From Thelonectria olida (lineage: Eukaryota; Ascomycota; Sordariomycetes; Hypocreales; Nectriaceae), in contig JAGPYM010000004.1 in the NCBI GenBank assembly GCA_020736575.1, forward strand, positions 868,001-932,000: a stretch of 64,000 nucleotides of DNA. The letters are read 5' to 3'. Below, piece after piece: positions 22,799-35,303 of this stretch. Positions within the stretch are counted from its first letter, which is position 1; every line of letters starts with the position of its first letter. Below the pieces are notes generated by a model. The model ran no database searches, was not told where the DNA came from, and saw only the letters and a program-made list of their open reading frames with translations. The translations under genes were made by a program, and so were the position numbers.

Positions 22799-23510
22799 TG
22801 CCGCGTCAAATCGTAATGTTGGCTCGATAACTGAGATAATTAATGTTCATCTGTCACTGATTTCCGTTGCACATCGGTTCATTCGTGGTGATTTATATCC
22901 CAGCTACACAGCTCTAGGCTGAAGGCCGTTGCTTGCTTGTTATTGTGTTCATAAGTTCTCATGAAGGTCCGAATGATTGAACAAAGCGATTGGCTTTGTT
23001 CATCTTGACAATTTGCTCTAAACAATAGTTTAGGCCCTTCTCCTATCGCGTTCAATTCCAACAAAGGGGCATTTGTCGCCCACATCCTGTTCCCAAACCA
23101 ATCTCCTATTTTGAATGGTCACATTCACGGGTTTAGACTTTGCAATTCGCACTGATGGCTCGTTGGGGTTCTTGGGGACGTTTGCGGTATGCGAACCGTC
23201 TCGCATTCTTCCATCTCCGCTTTGATTAACTAGAACATCTTAACTGATACCCAGGGGCTCTTGTCAATATGTTCAGGTCCGTTCGATGGTCATGGCATCG
23301 TTCTCGCCCTATTTTTCAGCGTGGGCTTGAAACTTGGCTCGGATCAGAAGGCCTGCGGAAGTCAGCTCCAAGCTTTCATTCGATCTCTACAGCGCGCGGC
23401 TTAGTTTGGTCGAAGGATTTCGGTCGAGTTTCGACATCATGCACACGTGTAAGTTGAATGGCGAGGTCCCAACAGACCGTGTCCCAGTCCTCAACGGCCT
23501 CCTCTACCTG
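22799..23510. other. Intergenic region
   Basis: Lies between the acidic-protein start and the bZIP stop, both genes on the minus strand. No gene, RNA or repeat recognised. A short frame at 23269-23457 is not supported. Confidence 0.5.
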
Positions 23511-24495
23511 TCAGCAAGGTGCTGGTGGACCAGAATCAGGGTTTGGACCCAGGCCGCCTGGATCTGGTCCACCAGGATGTTGAAAAGGTTGCATAGAGAT
23601 GGTGTAGTTCAGAGCTGATGAACTATCTTCGGGTATCGAGGGTATCGTGTAACTGTGCCTTCTGGGATCCTCTATCAGAGATACGGGAACTTGAGGGTGG
23701 TGGTAGCTGTCTCGCCGCGGTATTTGAGGTCCGGGAAACACGGAAGTCGGGTATGCCTGAGAATGAACCTGGGAAGGGATTGTCGGTCTCGCCATTGGGG
23801 GGATATTAGACGTGAGAGCATTTGGCGTAAGAGGGTTATTGGAGGGAAGTGGTGCAGCGGGTGGCAGATGAGTATTGGACGGTAGAGGGCGTGAAAAGCC
23901 ATGCCCTGGATGTACTGGCTGTGCTGGCTGCCAGATCGAGTTGGCCGAGGTTACGGGTATCGTGGCCATGGAAGATTGCCGACCCTCTTGCGGCGGAATT
24001 GGATACGGCACTCCGTGGTCAAACGATGCTGGTCTTCGTGGTGCCATGGTCTGCTGCAAAGTCTGTGACGCCTCCCCGGGCGTCCCTGATAGAAATTGCG
24101 ATATCTGGCCATGTTCGGCCTGGGTAGATGCCCCCGAGTGTAAGCAGCTCAGAATGTAGTCATCGCTGAACCCATGCCGGCTGAGCAGAGAACGCAGCTG
24201 TCTGTTTTCCTCGGCAACCCTTCTGTTTTCCTCATCAACCCTCCTGGCGGCCTGTTGGACCTCTGCTGAGGCCTCAATGCCCTGGAGTTCGTAGATTCGG
24301 ATCCTGTGCTCGAGCTCGATGAGATGCTCCCTCCTTCGAGCTCTTGATCTTCGTTGATTGTCTCTCACTCGCTCAAGATTCTTTGTCTGAAGATGAGAAA
24401 AATTCCTAACATTAGCAACAGGGGTCGAGAAAAGGGGGTTGACATCGGAGGGGCGGATGGGGTGGGCCACATACGTCCTTTGCTTTCTGTGACAT
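23511..24495 (-). CDS. bZIP transcription factor
   Basis: Fungal bZIP DNA-binding regulator, 298 residues. Exon 1 (24495-24475) encodes only MSQKAKD; exon 2 is 24386-23511. The join at a GTATGT donor and CAG acceptor gives MSQKAKD-TKNLERVRDNQ, the usual start of this family. A longer frame that begins at 24554 simply reads through the intron. The basic region is RDNQRRSRARRRE (about residues 14-26), followed by a heptad leucine-zipper-like region with LIELEHRI, ELQGI and EENRRVAEENRQLRSLL. The conserved block LSRHGFSDDYILSCL follows. The C-terminal ~190 residues are Pro, Ser and Gln-rich, probably an activation domain. The NQRRSRAR basic region marks a Pezizomycotina subgroup often tied to secondary metabolism or stress, but no cluster genes flank it here. 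Confidence 0.87.
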
Positions 24496-27400
24496 TTAGA
24501 CGTTATTTGACTTGCCAGAACGAATCCCAAAGGCGCTGGGGCAGGTGAGGGCATCTAGGCCAGCAAGCCAGGTCGCAACTGGTGAGACAGAGTTTGGGGA
24601 TTTCAGGATGATCTAAATAGGACCCCTGTTGTTGGCTAGCACGACGACCGGATGAATGCGCGAGAGAAGCTGGGGTTGGAAGCTGTGTTGAAAATACCGA
24701 ATGAGATGTGGACGAGGTGAAGCGCTTTTCCTTTTATTGTATATAGCGGGCCAGGAGTGACCTCCAGTAGCAGCATGGAGCAGCTTGTGAGAGACCAAGA
24801 ACGAAACCCACGAGGGAGCTGGGCTATAGCCTATTCTTGAGAGGGCCACTGCCACGACCAAAAAGTCGACTCGTGGAAGATGGCGAAAAGAGATACGAAC
24901 GGGGCTTATAGTATGTAACGGATACCTTGGGGCAAGAAACTAAGGTCCATAATGATGCATCGGCCCTCCATCTCCATAAAGGCCCGGCAAGGAGGGAGGT
25001 AATAGAAGAAGCCTATCCGCACCACCACATCTGGACAGCTGGCGGGGGATGCTCTCGACCATTCAATCAGCCCGGCTCTCTTATTCGCCAGCCGGAGTCT
25101 GCAAGTGTCTGTCCCAAAAGCAACGTAAGAAGACCCTGGCGCTGGACAGTCGATGGGAGGTGATCGGCGAAATCGTTCGAAAGCCACAGACGGGGGCAAG
25201 GGCGCCACCCAGCTCCTTGGGAGGAAGACTTCAAAGTCAACAAGCCACCCGGCACTTCACCGCTTGCCAAGTGTTAATCACGATGAGGAGGCGAAGGAGT
25301 GCGTGTACTTGGTAGTCCGTGTGGGTTGGGTGTGTGTGTTAGCAAAGGTGTCTGAATAGAGAGAGTCGGGTCTCGGTCTGACGACAAGCTTGTGATTTTT
25401 AAGATGTCCCAGCTTGACTCTCCATTGCTCAAAAAAAAGCACCCCCGGACTAATAAGGACCGTGAGATTGAGGGGTCTAAGAGGCGGATGCTAGAGCAGT
25501 CGATTGAGATGCCCAAATCACAGACATGGCTTAACCCTTGGCCCTTGAATTGGCTGGTGTGAGGGAGGTGTGTTAGTTTCGGCGAGTGGCCCTACAAGAG
25601 CTGACATGAAGGAGGCGCAGGCGGACCCAAGTATGCGGTCGTGGATGGATGGCAAAGTGTTTCCATCAGACAGCTTCCAGCAAGTGTTGCGCAGAGTTTT
25701 CGCAAAGAACAATAGTCTGCCGTGTGAGAGCGGCGAGGAAGGCCTCATGTCACACCACGCGGCATGGCCTGGCCTGTGCTACACACCCAACCGAAGAAGG
25801 CAGGCCAGGTCGATTTCAGAGTAGTCGAGTGGGAGGCGGTTAGTGGAGAATGCACGACAGTCGTCGATTTGACGTCGGCCGTTGAGGTGGGTTGGTCAAG
25901 GAGGTGTAAGTCGTATGTGGCGGATATCAAATGAGCAGAGAGCCTAGCCAGCAAGGCCAGACACATTGGGGCAAGCCCAAGCCATGGGCCAGAGTTTGGG
26001 GCCGCTGAACCATGACGATTCTGGCCACCAGCTGATATGTGAGGGGGATCGGGATGAGAGGGGGAGGTCGACCACGGTGGAAAGTCTCAAGAATCAAGGG
26101 TCAAGGTGCAAAGATGGCGGACGGTTGTCTGATGGGATGGGCAGTCCCTTGCGGCCGATCTCGAGAATGGCTCGGCCGATGGGAAATGGGTGGTGGTGTC
26201 TCGCTCAGACGCCAATAAAGCGATGCCCGCACGATTCAGTCTGAGATGGGGAGCTGTCCGGGATGTTGACTCTTGCAAGTTGATGCGGGTGCTAATAACT
26301 AAACAGAGAGACCAGGTTGTTGGAGATGCTAGTTCGGTGATGCAAGACAGTAAGGCCCAAGTTGCGAGATGGATGGAACCTAGGGAGAGGGAAGGAGGGA
26401 GGGAGTGGAGGGGGTGGATAATTGGCAGGTGCCCGGGCCCCACGTCGGGACTCGGGATAGGTAGGTACTTGCTGTTGCTGCTCATAACCTCCTTCCTGCC
26501 AGGATGGAGAGCCAAGACCACCCGAGTTAATCACTAGTTAGGTGGTAGGCAGGTCGCAATTAAGGCAAGGGCGACTGCGCACTGATGATGATCCACGAAC
26601 CCAATACCTCCTTCCCGAGACTGGTCCCAGTAGGCTGGGTTGGGCTGGTCCGAGTGCAGGGCGGCAGGAAGCCCCAGAGGAATCCAGTTTCATTAACTAT
26701 TAGTGAGCGCGCGCCAGGTGGTTTGCTTCTGGGGGGGTGGCTTTTGGGGGCTGAAATCTGGACCGTACGAACGACTTGTTAGCACAACGGCATTTCCCGG
26801 CCGTTTATTAACAAACTGAAACCAAGCAACCCCTCCTTTTGCTCTGCCTAATCCACGGCTCATCTTTTTCTCCCATGGCTTATTGCAGGAGAAAGCTTAA
26901 TTAAGAAATGCGATTCCAGCAAGACGAGACGAGACGAGACGAGACGAGGTGAGGTGAATGGGCGGTGGAGAAAAGAGGGGGGTCATGGGATGAGGTGGCG
27001 GTGTCGTCTTCCAACAAGCGACGCTCCTATGAAACCGCGTCTCACAGATGATAGTTTCGACTTGCTTACCGCCATGACGACCACACTACGAGGCAGCGAG
27101 AGCCTGACCGTCGAGTACATTACATCGGCCTTGCTTAGCGCACGCGCTCTTTGCGTTCGAGATCCCAGACGCTGCCCCAAGATGGGTGGTCCCTTGTGAC
27201 TGCAACCACCGTGGGATGGCGAAACAAACAAACAAAGGAACGATAACTGCGTCACAAAGTACCAGACTTGTTCGCTTTGATCAGGAGCAGCCGCGGTTCG
27301 TTTCTCGCCTTCATCTCTCCCCCCCTCCGCGCGGCTATGGGAGATGGAATACATCGACAATTTGCCCGACACGGCCATGACGAAGAGAAGCAAACATGCA

Positions 27401-27999
27401 GGCAAACACGAATAACTCGCCAACGCCGAACTCGTGGCCAAGAGCCGCAGGCGTCCGAGATGATTTACACACGCTTTCCCTATCGCGGCCACTCACATCT
27501 ACCCGCCCTCCCCGGCTTCATACCCCCGGCACTCTATTGGAACACTTCTCCAAACATGCTGCCGGGGATTTTTTTATGGATTCCAAAGGCACAAACATGC
27601 ACATCAATCCACATGTTCCCGACTGAGCGGTTGAGCCAGTTCGGCGTCGATTTGAGGCTCGGCAGCCACACAGGGCACAAAATGGAGCCCGCCTGACCTC
27701 CCATCGTCTCGTTGATCTTCTAAACGCGAGAGGGGTATTAGGGCTTCCAGGTTTGAAGCAGAGTTATGTCGATCACTTCCAAGGTCCCCCACACGACTCA
27801 GGCTTACTGGTGAGTCCAAACTCATATTATAGCTTCCCAAGTCATATGTTGTAGTATTTACATCCTTGTTCTATCTGCCTCGTCCTATCTCTCTCCACCC
27901 CGTCCCAGTCTGCCAGTTCTAGATCGCCCCCGCGATAATCTCCGGTTGGATCGCCAAATCGCCATAGAGTTGACCCTCCCATCCCATATAGTCACCAAC
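24496..27999. other. 3.5-kb gene-free stretch upstream of bZIP
   Basis: No supportable gene. The longest frame (26983-27492, minus, 169 codons) has no recognisable domain. Much of this probably serves as the upstream region of the bZIP gene. A GACGA pentamer tract lies at 26922-26958 and a GGTAGGTA motif near 26460. Confidence 0.5.
26922..26958. repeat. GACGA pentanucleotide tract
   Basis: About five perfect GACGA units followed by GAGGT variants, in intergenic DNA, comparable to the CTCAT tract at 3301-3351. Confidence 0.85.
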
Positions 28000-28737
28000 T
28001 CACCAACTTGTCAACCACGTGGTGAAATGCCTCACATGGATTTCATCCCGGGCGACAGTCTCGACCTCTTGGCGCCTCTTTAGTAGGGCTTCCGCGTCAA
28101 CCTCATGCTTGGTCTCGTGGTATCGTCTCCTCGCATTTCGAAATAGGCTCGCTGCCAACCGAACCTTGGGCGTTGCCTCTTCAACGAGGCTGGACCGATG
28201 GCATGATTTACAGAGGTCTCGAACATGGCCGCCATCTGGCAGTGTAACAGGCACGTTGTGAATGCTCGTTGTAGTCAACGGTCGCAAGGGGACTGGATGG
28301 CCACAGGCCGGATACGACAGCGTGAGGCGACAGAAGGGACAGGAGCTTTTGGTCCGAAGCCAGGCCTCGAGGCATTTCGTGCCGGCGGCATGGCCACATG
28401 GCATGATGCTGAAGGTCGAATCATCGATTGGTTTGCCTTCAGACTTGAGCTCACATTCAGATTCGCGGCAAATCTGGCACATCAGCCCCTGAGGCTGATC
28501 GATGAGAAACGTGATCTTGGGAAACGGGAAGAAGCATTCGTCTGGGTTGTAGTTTCGGTGCGGCTGAGACCACGATAGGAAGAAGGGTAGGACCTTGGAT
28601 CTCACCCATGAAGTCACTCGTCCAGTCGTACCGTGGTTAGTGACCGTTGGTTTTGTGTCAGTATGTGTCTGGTTATTTTCTAATCTCTTCGTTCGAAGGT
28701 ATTTTCCCATCTGGGGGAGAGGCCGTTGAAGTGTCAT
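28000..28737 (-). CDS. RING-type zinc finger protein
   Basis: Single-exon protein of 245 residues with a C-terminal-half RING, probably a ubiquitin ligase. The zinc ligands are C87 and C90 (CQIC), C114, H116, C122, C133 and C136 (CPFC). The ligand normally found two or three residues after the first His is a Gly here (CGHAAGTKCLEAWL), so one of eight ligands is missing or supplied elsewhere. A second cluster follows: C145-x-H147 and C176-x2-C179-H180. The C-terminus is Arg/Lys/Glu-rich and helical (RRRYHETK, LLKRRQEVETVARDE). No membrane span or signal peptide is seen. Fungal RING proteins with the GHxxGxxC spacing are common and mostly uncharacterised. The start is the first in-frame ATG. 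Confidence 0.75.
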   Translation of the reverse strand: MTLQRPLPQMGKYLRTKRLENNQTHTDTKPTVTNHGTTGRVTSWVRSKVLPFFLSWSQPHRNYNPDECFFPFPKITFLIDQPQGLMCQICRESECELKSEGKPIDDSTFSIMPCGHAAGTKCLEAWLRTKSSCPFCRLTLSYPACGHPVPLRPLTTTSIHNVPVTLPDGGHVRDLCKSCHRSSLVEEATPKVRLAASLFRNARRRYHETKHEVDAEALLKRRQEVETVARDEIHVRHFTTWLTSW

Positions 28738-29963
28738 TTGGGCGACAACTTGAGTTGTTGTTGTTGTTTATAGTCGTATTTTCTGCGTAACTAGGCATTT
28801 ACTATTTCAGGTGGTAAATGTAGTATTGGACCGCATGTGAAAGTTGGGGGACTCGAGGGTCTATCTATTCGACTACGTTGATGTTTTGTTCAATCAAGCC
28901 TTTGTCGTTATGAACATTGTTTGGCACACTCTTTTGTTCGAGCTGGAACACTTTTGGCAACTGGGAGTTCCTTTGTGGTTGCTTTGAAGCGAACAACAGC
29001 GCAATTGAAGAGCGAGGAGATATCGATAATTGGCATCCAAGGGAGATCACAACACGAGTAATGGAGCTCGTATAACGATTTCATATTCTATAATTGTCTT
29101 GACCTAGACATTTAAACTTCAGCCAGCATCATGCATCCTTGAGATAACAGAGGAGCCAAAACACAGAATCACCCCATTCCTCATCCAACCAATGGAGCTA
29201 TTTCGATGCAGAAACCGGTTTTCCACGAGCCGGGCATCTGCTCGAACGGGCACCAAGAGTGTCATCTTCTCGCGTGGCACCTTGAAGCAAACCCCTCAGG
29301 GCCCCAATGAGGGCTCCAGTGAAGTGATAATGGATGCGGCACCAGGTGTGAATGACTGACTCGCTGCAAACTAACCATCGTTTTGGTGTTGTCGATTCTA
29401 GTGCAACTCACCATCTCAAGTCTCTCGGGCAAGGCTGACTCGGTCCGATATAGCCGCTGTCACTCGCGTGCAAACACGTCAACACCCTCACATTCATTTG
29501 GCCGCCCAACTATAGGCTTGCCGTCGTTGGTGTTGGAGTGTCTGTACTCGGTGTGTACGTAAATCAAGGGTTCAGCTCGTCGAGGATGCGGTGCTGGTCG
29601 AGGAGATGGCGAGTTCGGGAAGTGGGGGCGGTATATAGGGGGAATTGACCAGTTGACTGGCCAAGAGGGTTACTCGGCTCACGAATTCTTCAGGTCGGAA
29701 GAGATTTCAAGGGGCAAGTCGAGGCAACCCCAATGCTCGTGTTCCAATTGAAGGGTTGCGCAATGGGCGGAAATAAACGCCACGTGCACATCCGCCGAGC
29801 TAGTGAAGAAGCTCAGCTCTGCTCGTGCGGCACAGCCAGTGGGAAGGCGAATTATATCATGTACGTATAAGCTTCTCCGAGAGACACACACTGACGCACA
29901 CACACACACGTTAGCAGGAGATGGGCTTGGCATGTGAAGAAACGGGCCGAAGGCATGCTAAAA

Positions 29964-29994
29964 CCCGGGAGCCGCCTTTTGATACGGCTCCGGG
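29964..29994. repeat. Imperfect GC-rich hairpin
   Basis: CCCGGGAGCCG (29964-29974) pairs with CGGCTCCGGG (29985-29994) around a ten-base loop with one bulged base. Intergenic; function unknown. Confidence 0.55.
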
Positions 29995-30668
29995 CTCCGG
30001 AACGGTGGATCCGAAGAACCGGGGGGAAACCACGGCAGGGCCGGAGGCAGCGGAGATGGCAGCAAATGTAGCGCAGTGCCCCCAAAGGTCATGACCGAAT
30101 ATCGCTGGCGTGTGATTTCACGACTCGGCATCTGCAAAGGGGTATGGATACAGTCGGTCCGGGAGGTGCTGGCTCTGGTTTAATTAGCATGCTCCGGGCC
30201 GGGATCTGGGTCCAGTCGGCAGCCGGATCGTGGCGTTAGGACTTAAGGGTTCAAGCCCCTTTCAACATGTCCATTGTTGAGCCGAATAGTTACCGGTTGC
30301 GAAGGTGGGAAGTCGTCAATTGTCATATTTCACGAGCATAGAGAAGATGCAGGTTGTGCTTAGTCAGTTGGTTCTCGACTCGTACTTCTGTAGCTCCCGC
30401 GTCCAGGTGTCGGTGTTGAGCTTGCGACAGTGTCTGACTTTCCTCACCTCAGTCATGCCTTTCTTCATCTTCAAAGGTCATAGTTGGTTGTATAGATTCT
30501 AGATTCTTCTTTGTGGAGGTGCGACTGTGATGTAACCGCCCTCGTGCACCGCTGCCAGGACGTCTCGAATTGCCAGTACAACTCTGCAAGTGCGTACCCA
30601 AACAGAGCAACCAGGCACTTACACTCAGAATCTCGAATGGAATCACCCAGTAGATGAATCATTCAACC

Positions 30669-30694
30669 AAAAAAAAAAAAAAAAAAAAAAAAAA
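30669..30694 (+). repeat. Poly-A run of 26
   Basis: Uninterrupted homopolymer of adenines in intergenic DNA about 360 bp upstream of the cupredoxin-like gene. Lengths of such runs are unreliable in assemblies. Confidence 0.9.
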
Positions 30695-31055
30695 GGAGTA
30701 TTCCCGTCGTTGAAGTCACAAAGCCCAAGCTGGCCAAGCAAAGGAAGGCTCAGGGGGTACTCTCATCATGGTGTCCTTGCATCCTGCCCAACGAACAAGG
30801 GAGCGATTCCCACCGCAACTGCGACATGAGGCTGCCGGGCAACAGCTCCTTCCTGCAGAGGTAGTGACCTTATTTCAACATGATTCCATTGTTTATTCCA
30901 CCAGTTCAGCCTTTGCGAGTACTTCACTCCAGAACTTCATCACATTTTTTGTATCATTGATTTGGAGAGAGCATGCTCTACCTTTCCATCGTTCTTAGTC
31001 CATCGACATATTAATCAATTGGCCAAATATCAACAACCAACGTCCCCCCAGCAAA

Positions 31056-31730
31056 ATGCCTTCCCTCTTGGCCGCCCTCACATTCGCTACACTGGCCGCT
31101 CTCACCAGTGCCAAAACTATCAAAATCACAGCCACCAGCGACAATACGTTCGACCCCAACTCACTCGAAGCTGACAAAAATGATGTCCTCGAGTTCCACT
31201 TTGAAGCCAAAAACCACAGCGTCGTTGCTGGTGACTACCAATATCCCTGCTCCCCGCTGGATCTCGGCTCCGGCTTCTTCTCGGGCTTTATTCCCACGGC
31301 AAGCGGCACTGCAGTATGTTTGTGACCAATGTCTCATAGTTACCTTGCTCTCGACTCACACTTCGCACAGGACAAAGTCTTCCAGGTCACCATCAATGAC
31401 ACAGAGCCCCTCGTTTTTTACTCCTCCCAAGATGACGAGTGTGCCCAAGGCATGGTCGGCATCGTGAATCCGTCCCAGAACAAGACTCTCAGCGACTACG
31501 AGGACCACGCATCAGAACTTAGCCAAGGCGTCACGCCTGGTCGCACGAGTTACGGCGGCAAGCTCGTAGACTCAAGCGACGCTGGCTCAGACAAGAATAG
31601 CAAGGATTCGACCGATAAGGACCATCAGAACAATGCCATTTCGATAGAGGCTTCAATAGGTGGGACTGTTGTAAGGGTTGTGGCCTCGGTCATTCTTGCT
31701 ACTGCTGGTGTAGGTGCATTTTGGTATTAG
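31056..31730 (+). CDS. Secreted cupredoxin-like protein
   Basis: Extracellular cupredoxin-fold protein of the fungal serine-rich/GPI type, 205 residues. Exons 31056-31313 and 31371-31730. A signal peptide covers residues 1-19 (ends LTSAK). The cupredoxin core shows FDPNSLEADKNDVLEFHF, then NHSV with the first ligand His (H54), the PC half-cystine (C65), SGFIP, and DDECAQGMVGIVN with C110 and M114. Family members carry FYC and HC at the equivalents of residues 104 and 109. Here they are Ser and Glu, so the copper Cys and second His are lost. The C-terminal region is Ser/Asp/Lys-rich and ends in a hydrophobic segment (VVASVILATAGVGAF), consistent with GPI anchoring or a membrane tail. N-glycosylation sequons occur at NHS and NKT. 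Confidence 0.82.
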
Positions 31731-32862
31731 AGGCGGCAGGTGCGTCTGATCTCGCAAGGAGTCTGGGGGTGCATGTCTTCCGTGGAAAATGCCTTGTCGA
31801 CGGCCTGGGATTTCTTTGGATAGCTGAGCACAAGACGATTAACGAACATGACGAACAAAGCGAACATAGCGCATAACATGGAATTTGGTGTTTATGATCA
31901 TCTTTCGTTCCCCTCCTATGGCATACTGCAATTGATTCTTCTTGCCTCGGATTCTTTCTGTTGCTAACAAGGTCAATGAGCTTTCGTGTAATACTCGTAT
32001 TTCTGCCGTAAGTGCCATGTACGTCGAATGGCGGAACAAAAGATCCCCAACACCCAAGCATCCACTCTTTGGAGACGCCACGCCCAGTCGTCGACTTTCT
32101 AAAACAACATGTCTTCACCGATGCAAATCAAGTCTACAATGCCACATGACCAGGTATCATCGTGCTCGATTTTGAGTTATACGCCACAAAGGTGCCTGCA
32201 TCTCAGAGCAGCCACCCCGTCACGGTTCGATCACTCTATGTTATGCTAAATCTAAGCTTGACAGACTCCTGTCGTATGACATCTTTGCCTTGTACAGTGT
32301 TGTATTCGTATATATTGCGAAGTATTCGTACCAGTGGCCAGCATCGAATGATGTAGATAGCCTCGGTGTTTCGGCCGAGGGTGTGCGAGCACGGAGCTCT
32401 CAACAAAGCAAATACGCAGATAATGGCTCATACATCACATTCAGCGATCGATCGATGGATTCGCCTTATTAATCTGCAGAGAATTATCACGATCAATCAG
32501 ACGTTCCCTCGTCAATATGTGAATGGGTAGGTTAGATATCGCCGGATAATTCCAGAATCTTCCTCTAGGGTAAGCTCATTTGGCTGGTTTCCCCAGATTT
32601 CGCAAGTTCGTTAGTGGATCTCGGCAACGGGCGCGAGGCGCTTAAACCACGGGCACTTCGGCAGGTCTCGGATCTGGAGGCGAAAAAGCTGACCGGGAAT
32701 TACTTCTAATCCCGGCCCACTTTCGTCATTCCCTCTAGACCCCGAATTCGCGGGCTTTCTCCATGGCTTTTGCTCCCTCATATCAAGACCCCTCCTCGGT
32801 GATGCGCTCGCGCGCGAGACTTTTTGCTACCCCGATTCGAATTGACTGACGCGGAGACAATC
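31731..32862. other. Intergenic region
   Basis: Lies between the cupredoxin-like gene and AFG1, both on the plus strand. Holds one 3' region and one promoter. No other feature supported. Confidence 0.5.
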
Positions 32863-34586
32863 ATGAGACCTGGCGCGAGGTGCAGTGCCTCTCTCCGACC
32901 TCTCGCGGCCCCGAGACGCCTGGTCGGGAGTAGCCGATATGCGAGAACTATCCGGTCGACTGCCGCGCCGAGGACGGTGAGCGCCGTGCCTTTGTACCGA
33001 CTCCAAAGACCAACTGCTACGTCCACAGGTGGTTACACACCGAGCATATGCTCAGAAAGAGCGCGGTCAATGGCAACAGTGGCCGCCGCCGTCGAGGAGG
33101 AAGTGCACGAAGAGGGCGGTCCAATCCAGGAATACGACAGGCGAGTGGAGGAGGGGAAACTGCGCAACGACGAGCACCAGAGAGGTGAGCCTCACAACGA
33201 TTGCAATCCAACGAAAAGTAAAACAATACTGACATGGATTTCAGGCATTATTCAAAACTTCCAGAACCTCCATGAGGAACTGCGCTACTACTCAGCACCT
33301 CCCGTCATCCACCCCAGTCTCGAAGACCTCAAGCCCGTCAGGAAATCGGTGCTTTCATCTCTTTTCGGCGGCGGCGGACCCAAAACCTCGGTCATTGGCG
33401 AAATTCCAAAGAACCTTCCACGCGGCCTTTATCTGTACGGCGATGTTGGAAGCGGCAAGACTATGTTGATGGATCTCTTACACGACACCCTCCCCGAAGC
33501 TGTCAGATCAAAGACACGGATTCACTTTCATAATTTCATGCAAGATGTTCATAAACGATTGCATCGGTTTAAAATGGAGCATGGCCGCGATATTGACGCT
33601 GTACCGTACATTGCCGCCGACATTGCGCAACAAGGGAACGTCCTCTGCTTTGATGAATTTCAGTGCACAGATGTGGCAGATGCCATGATCTTGCGAAGGT
33701 ATGCTTGACTCCATGGGGGAAACACTGGTGCGTAACTGACACAAGTAGACTGCTGGAGGCGCTCATGTCACATGGCATTGTCTTGGTGACGACTTCAAAC
33801 CGACATCCCGATGAACTGTACAAGAACGGTATTCAACGTGAATCCTTCATTCCCGCCATTGAACTCCTAAAGAATCGCCTGCATGTTATAAATCTCGACT
33901 CTCCCACCGACTACCGAAAAATCCCCCGACCACCCTCTGACGTTTACCACACTTCCCTCGACAGCCACGCGAATGCCCACGCCGAAAAATGGTTTCGATT
34001 TCTGGGTGACCCCGACCAGCCCGAGCCTCGCCACGAGATCCAAAAGGTCTGGGGGAGAGAGATCCATGTCCCCAGAGTCAGCGGACGGGCAGCGTGGTTC
34101 ACATTTGACGAGCTCATCCGACAACCCAAGTCGGCTGCCGACTACATCGAGTTGGTCCGAGCCTACGAGGCCTTCATCGTTACCGACATTCCCGGGATGA
34201 ACCACCAGCAGCGTGACCTGGCTCGTCGGTTCATTACATTCATCGATGCCGTGTACGAGGGTAACGCGAAGCTGGTTCTTACTACAGAGAAGCCTCTCAC
34301 GGAGCTCTTCGTCTCACGTGACGAGATCGCCGAAAGCCTGCTCGCGCAGGGCGTGAAGGACACATCATCCCACGACCTGGAACACAGCGCCGACAAACTG
34401 AAAGACTCGAATCTATTCGCTGGCTCAGAAGAGGCCTTTGCGTTTGCTCGAGCCCTGAGTCGACTACGGCACATGGAGAGTAAGGAGTGGGTAGAAAGGG
34501 GCATGGGCTTGGAGAGCAAGGGAGGAAAGCAGGACAAGGACAACTGGATCAAGACGAGGAGCCGGCAGATGGAGGATTCGATGTGA
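32863..34586 (+). CDS. afg1: Afg1-type mitochondrial AAA ATPase
   Basis: Afg1/LACE1 family ATPase of the mitochondrial inner membrane, linked to turnover of respiratory-chain subunits and protein quality control. Exons 32863-33184, 33245-33698 and 33749-34586 give 537 residues. The N-terminal ~60 residues are Arg/Ser/Ala-rich with almost no acidic residues, as in a mitochondrial presequence. Walker A is GDVGSGKT (173-180) and Walker B LCFDEF (241-246). [13 protein letters not shown] and [20 protein letters not shown] are family blocks, and [21 protein letters not shown] lies near the C-terminus. An internal Met at residue 70 could give a shorter form lacking the presequence, but the first ATG agrees with the expected targeting signal. 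Confidence 0.93.
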
Positions 34587-35303
34587 GGAGATAGAAGAGC
34601 TGGATTGGATTACTGTTATCAAGAAGGGATGATGCATTATACCCGGAGCACTAACTCGGCATTAGCGAGCGGTTTTCTGGCTTGTACTGATTATGCTTTG
34701 ATGTATGTTGGATAGATAGATATACAGCCTGATGATATGTTATAAGATGAAGAAGTTACATTGATACAAATAAATTGGTATAACCAAGAGCCCTCCTTTG
34801 CGAACAAACTGCCCAGCCTTGAAATGGATTGAAAAAAGGGGGGGGAGTAGTTGTGGTTCTCATTTCAATTCCGTAATATAACGAACAATTGCCAATACTA
34901 TAAATTGGTTGCTTTACACCATCTTGGAACTCTCTTCCCAACTCCACAACTCTCGTTGTAAATACGGATTCAACGAGAGAAACACAGCTTCGGTCATGTC
35001 TCCGTCTGTTATGGTAGGAGGATGTGTTGTTCAGGGGACGAGAGTCTGAGGAAGATGCACTACACAATGACAGGTAAACGCAATCGATCATCTGTACACG
35101 ACGCGATGGCATGGCGAGGAATCTGGCTCTGCTCATGGCACATGATAACTAGAAATGACAACTGAGGTTCGCTAGAGAGACACTCCTTTACATAGGCACA
35201 GCCAATTGTTAAACTGAGCATGGTACTTTTTTGGCGACTCGACGACATAGGACTTGGAAGTATTGCGATGGCTTCAACGCCTGTGAGTCAACAAGAGGAA
35301 CGC

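Larger units (their letters stand above)
28738..31055. other. Intergenic region with hairpin and poly-A
   Basis: No supportable gene in 2.3 kb. It contains a CA run near 29885-29912, an imperfect hairpin at 29964-29994 and a run of 26 A at 30669-30694. A T-arm-like sequence at 30243-30259 lacks the rest of a tRNA. Confidence 0.5.

Noticed and set aside
23511..24554. Longer bZIP protein starting at 24554
   Set aside because: This frame reads through a good intron; the start at 24495 with splicing gives the usual family N-terminus.
30197..30265. Possible tRNA: a perfect 5-bp T-arm around GTTCAAG
   Set aside because: No matching acceptor stem, D-arm or anticodon arm could be built upstream.
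30669..30694. Poly-A as the tail of a retroposed element
   Set aside because: No target-site duplication or element-like sequence seen upstream; a simple homopolymer is the safer reading.
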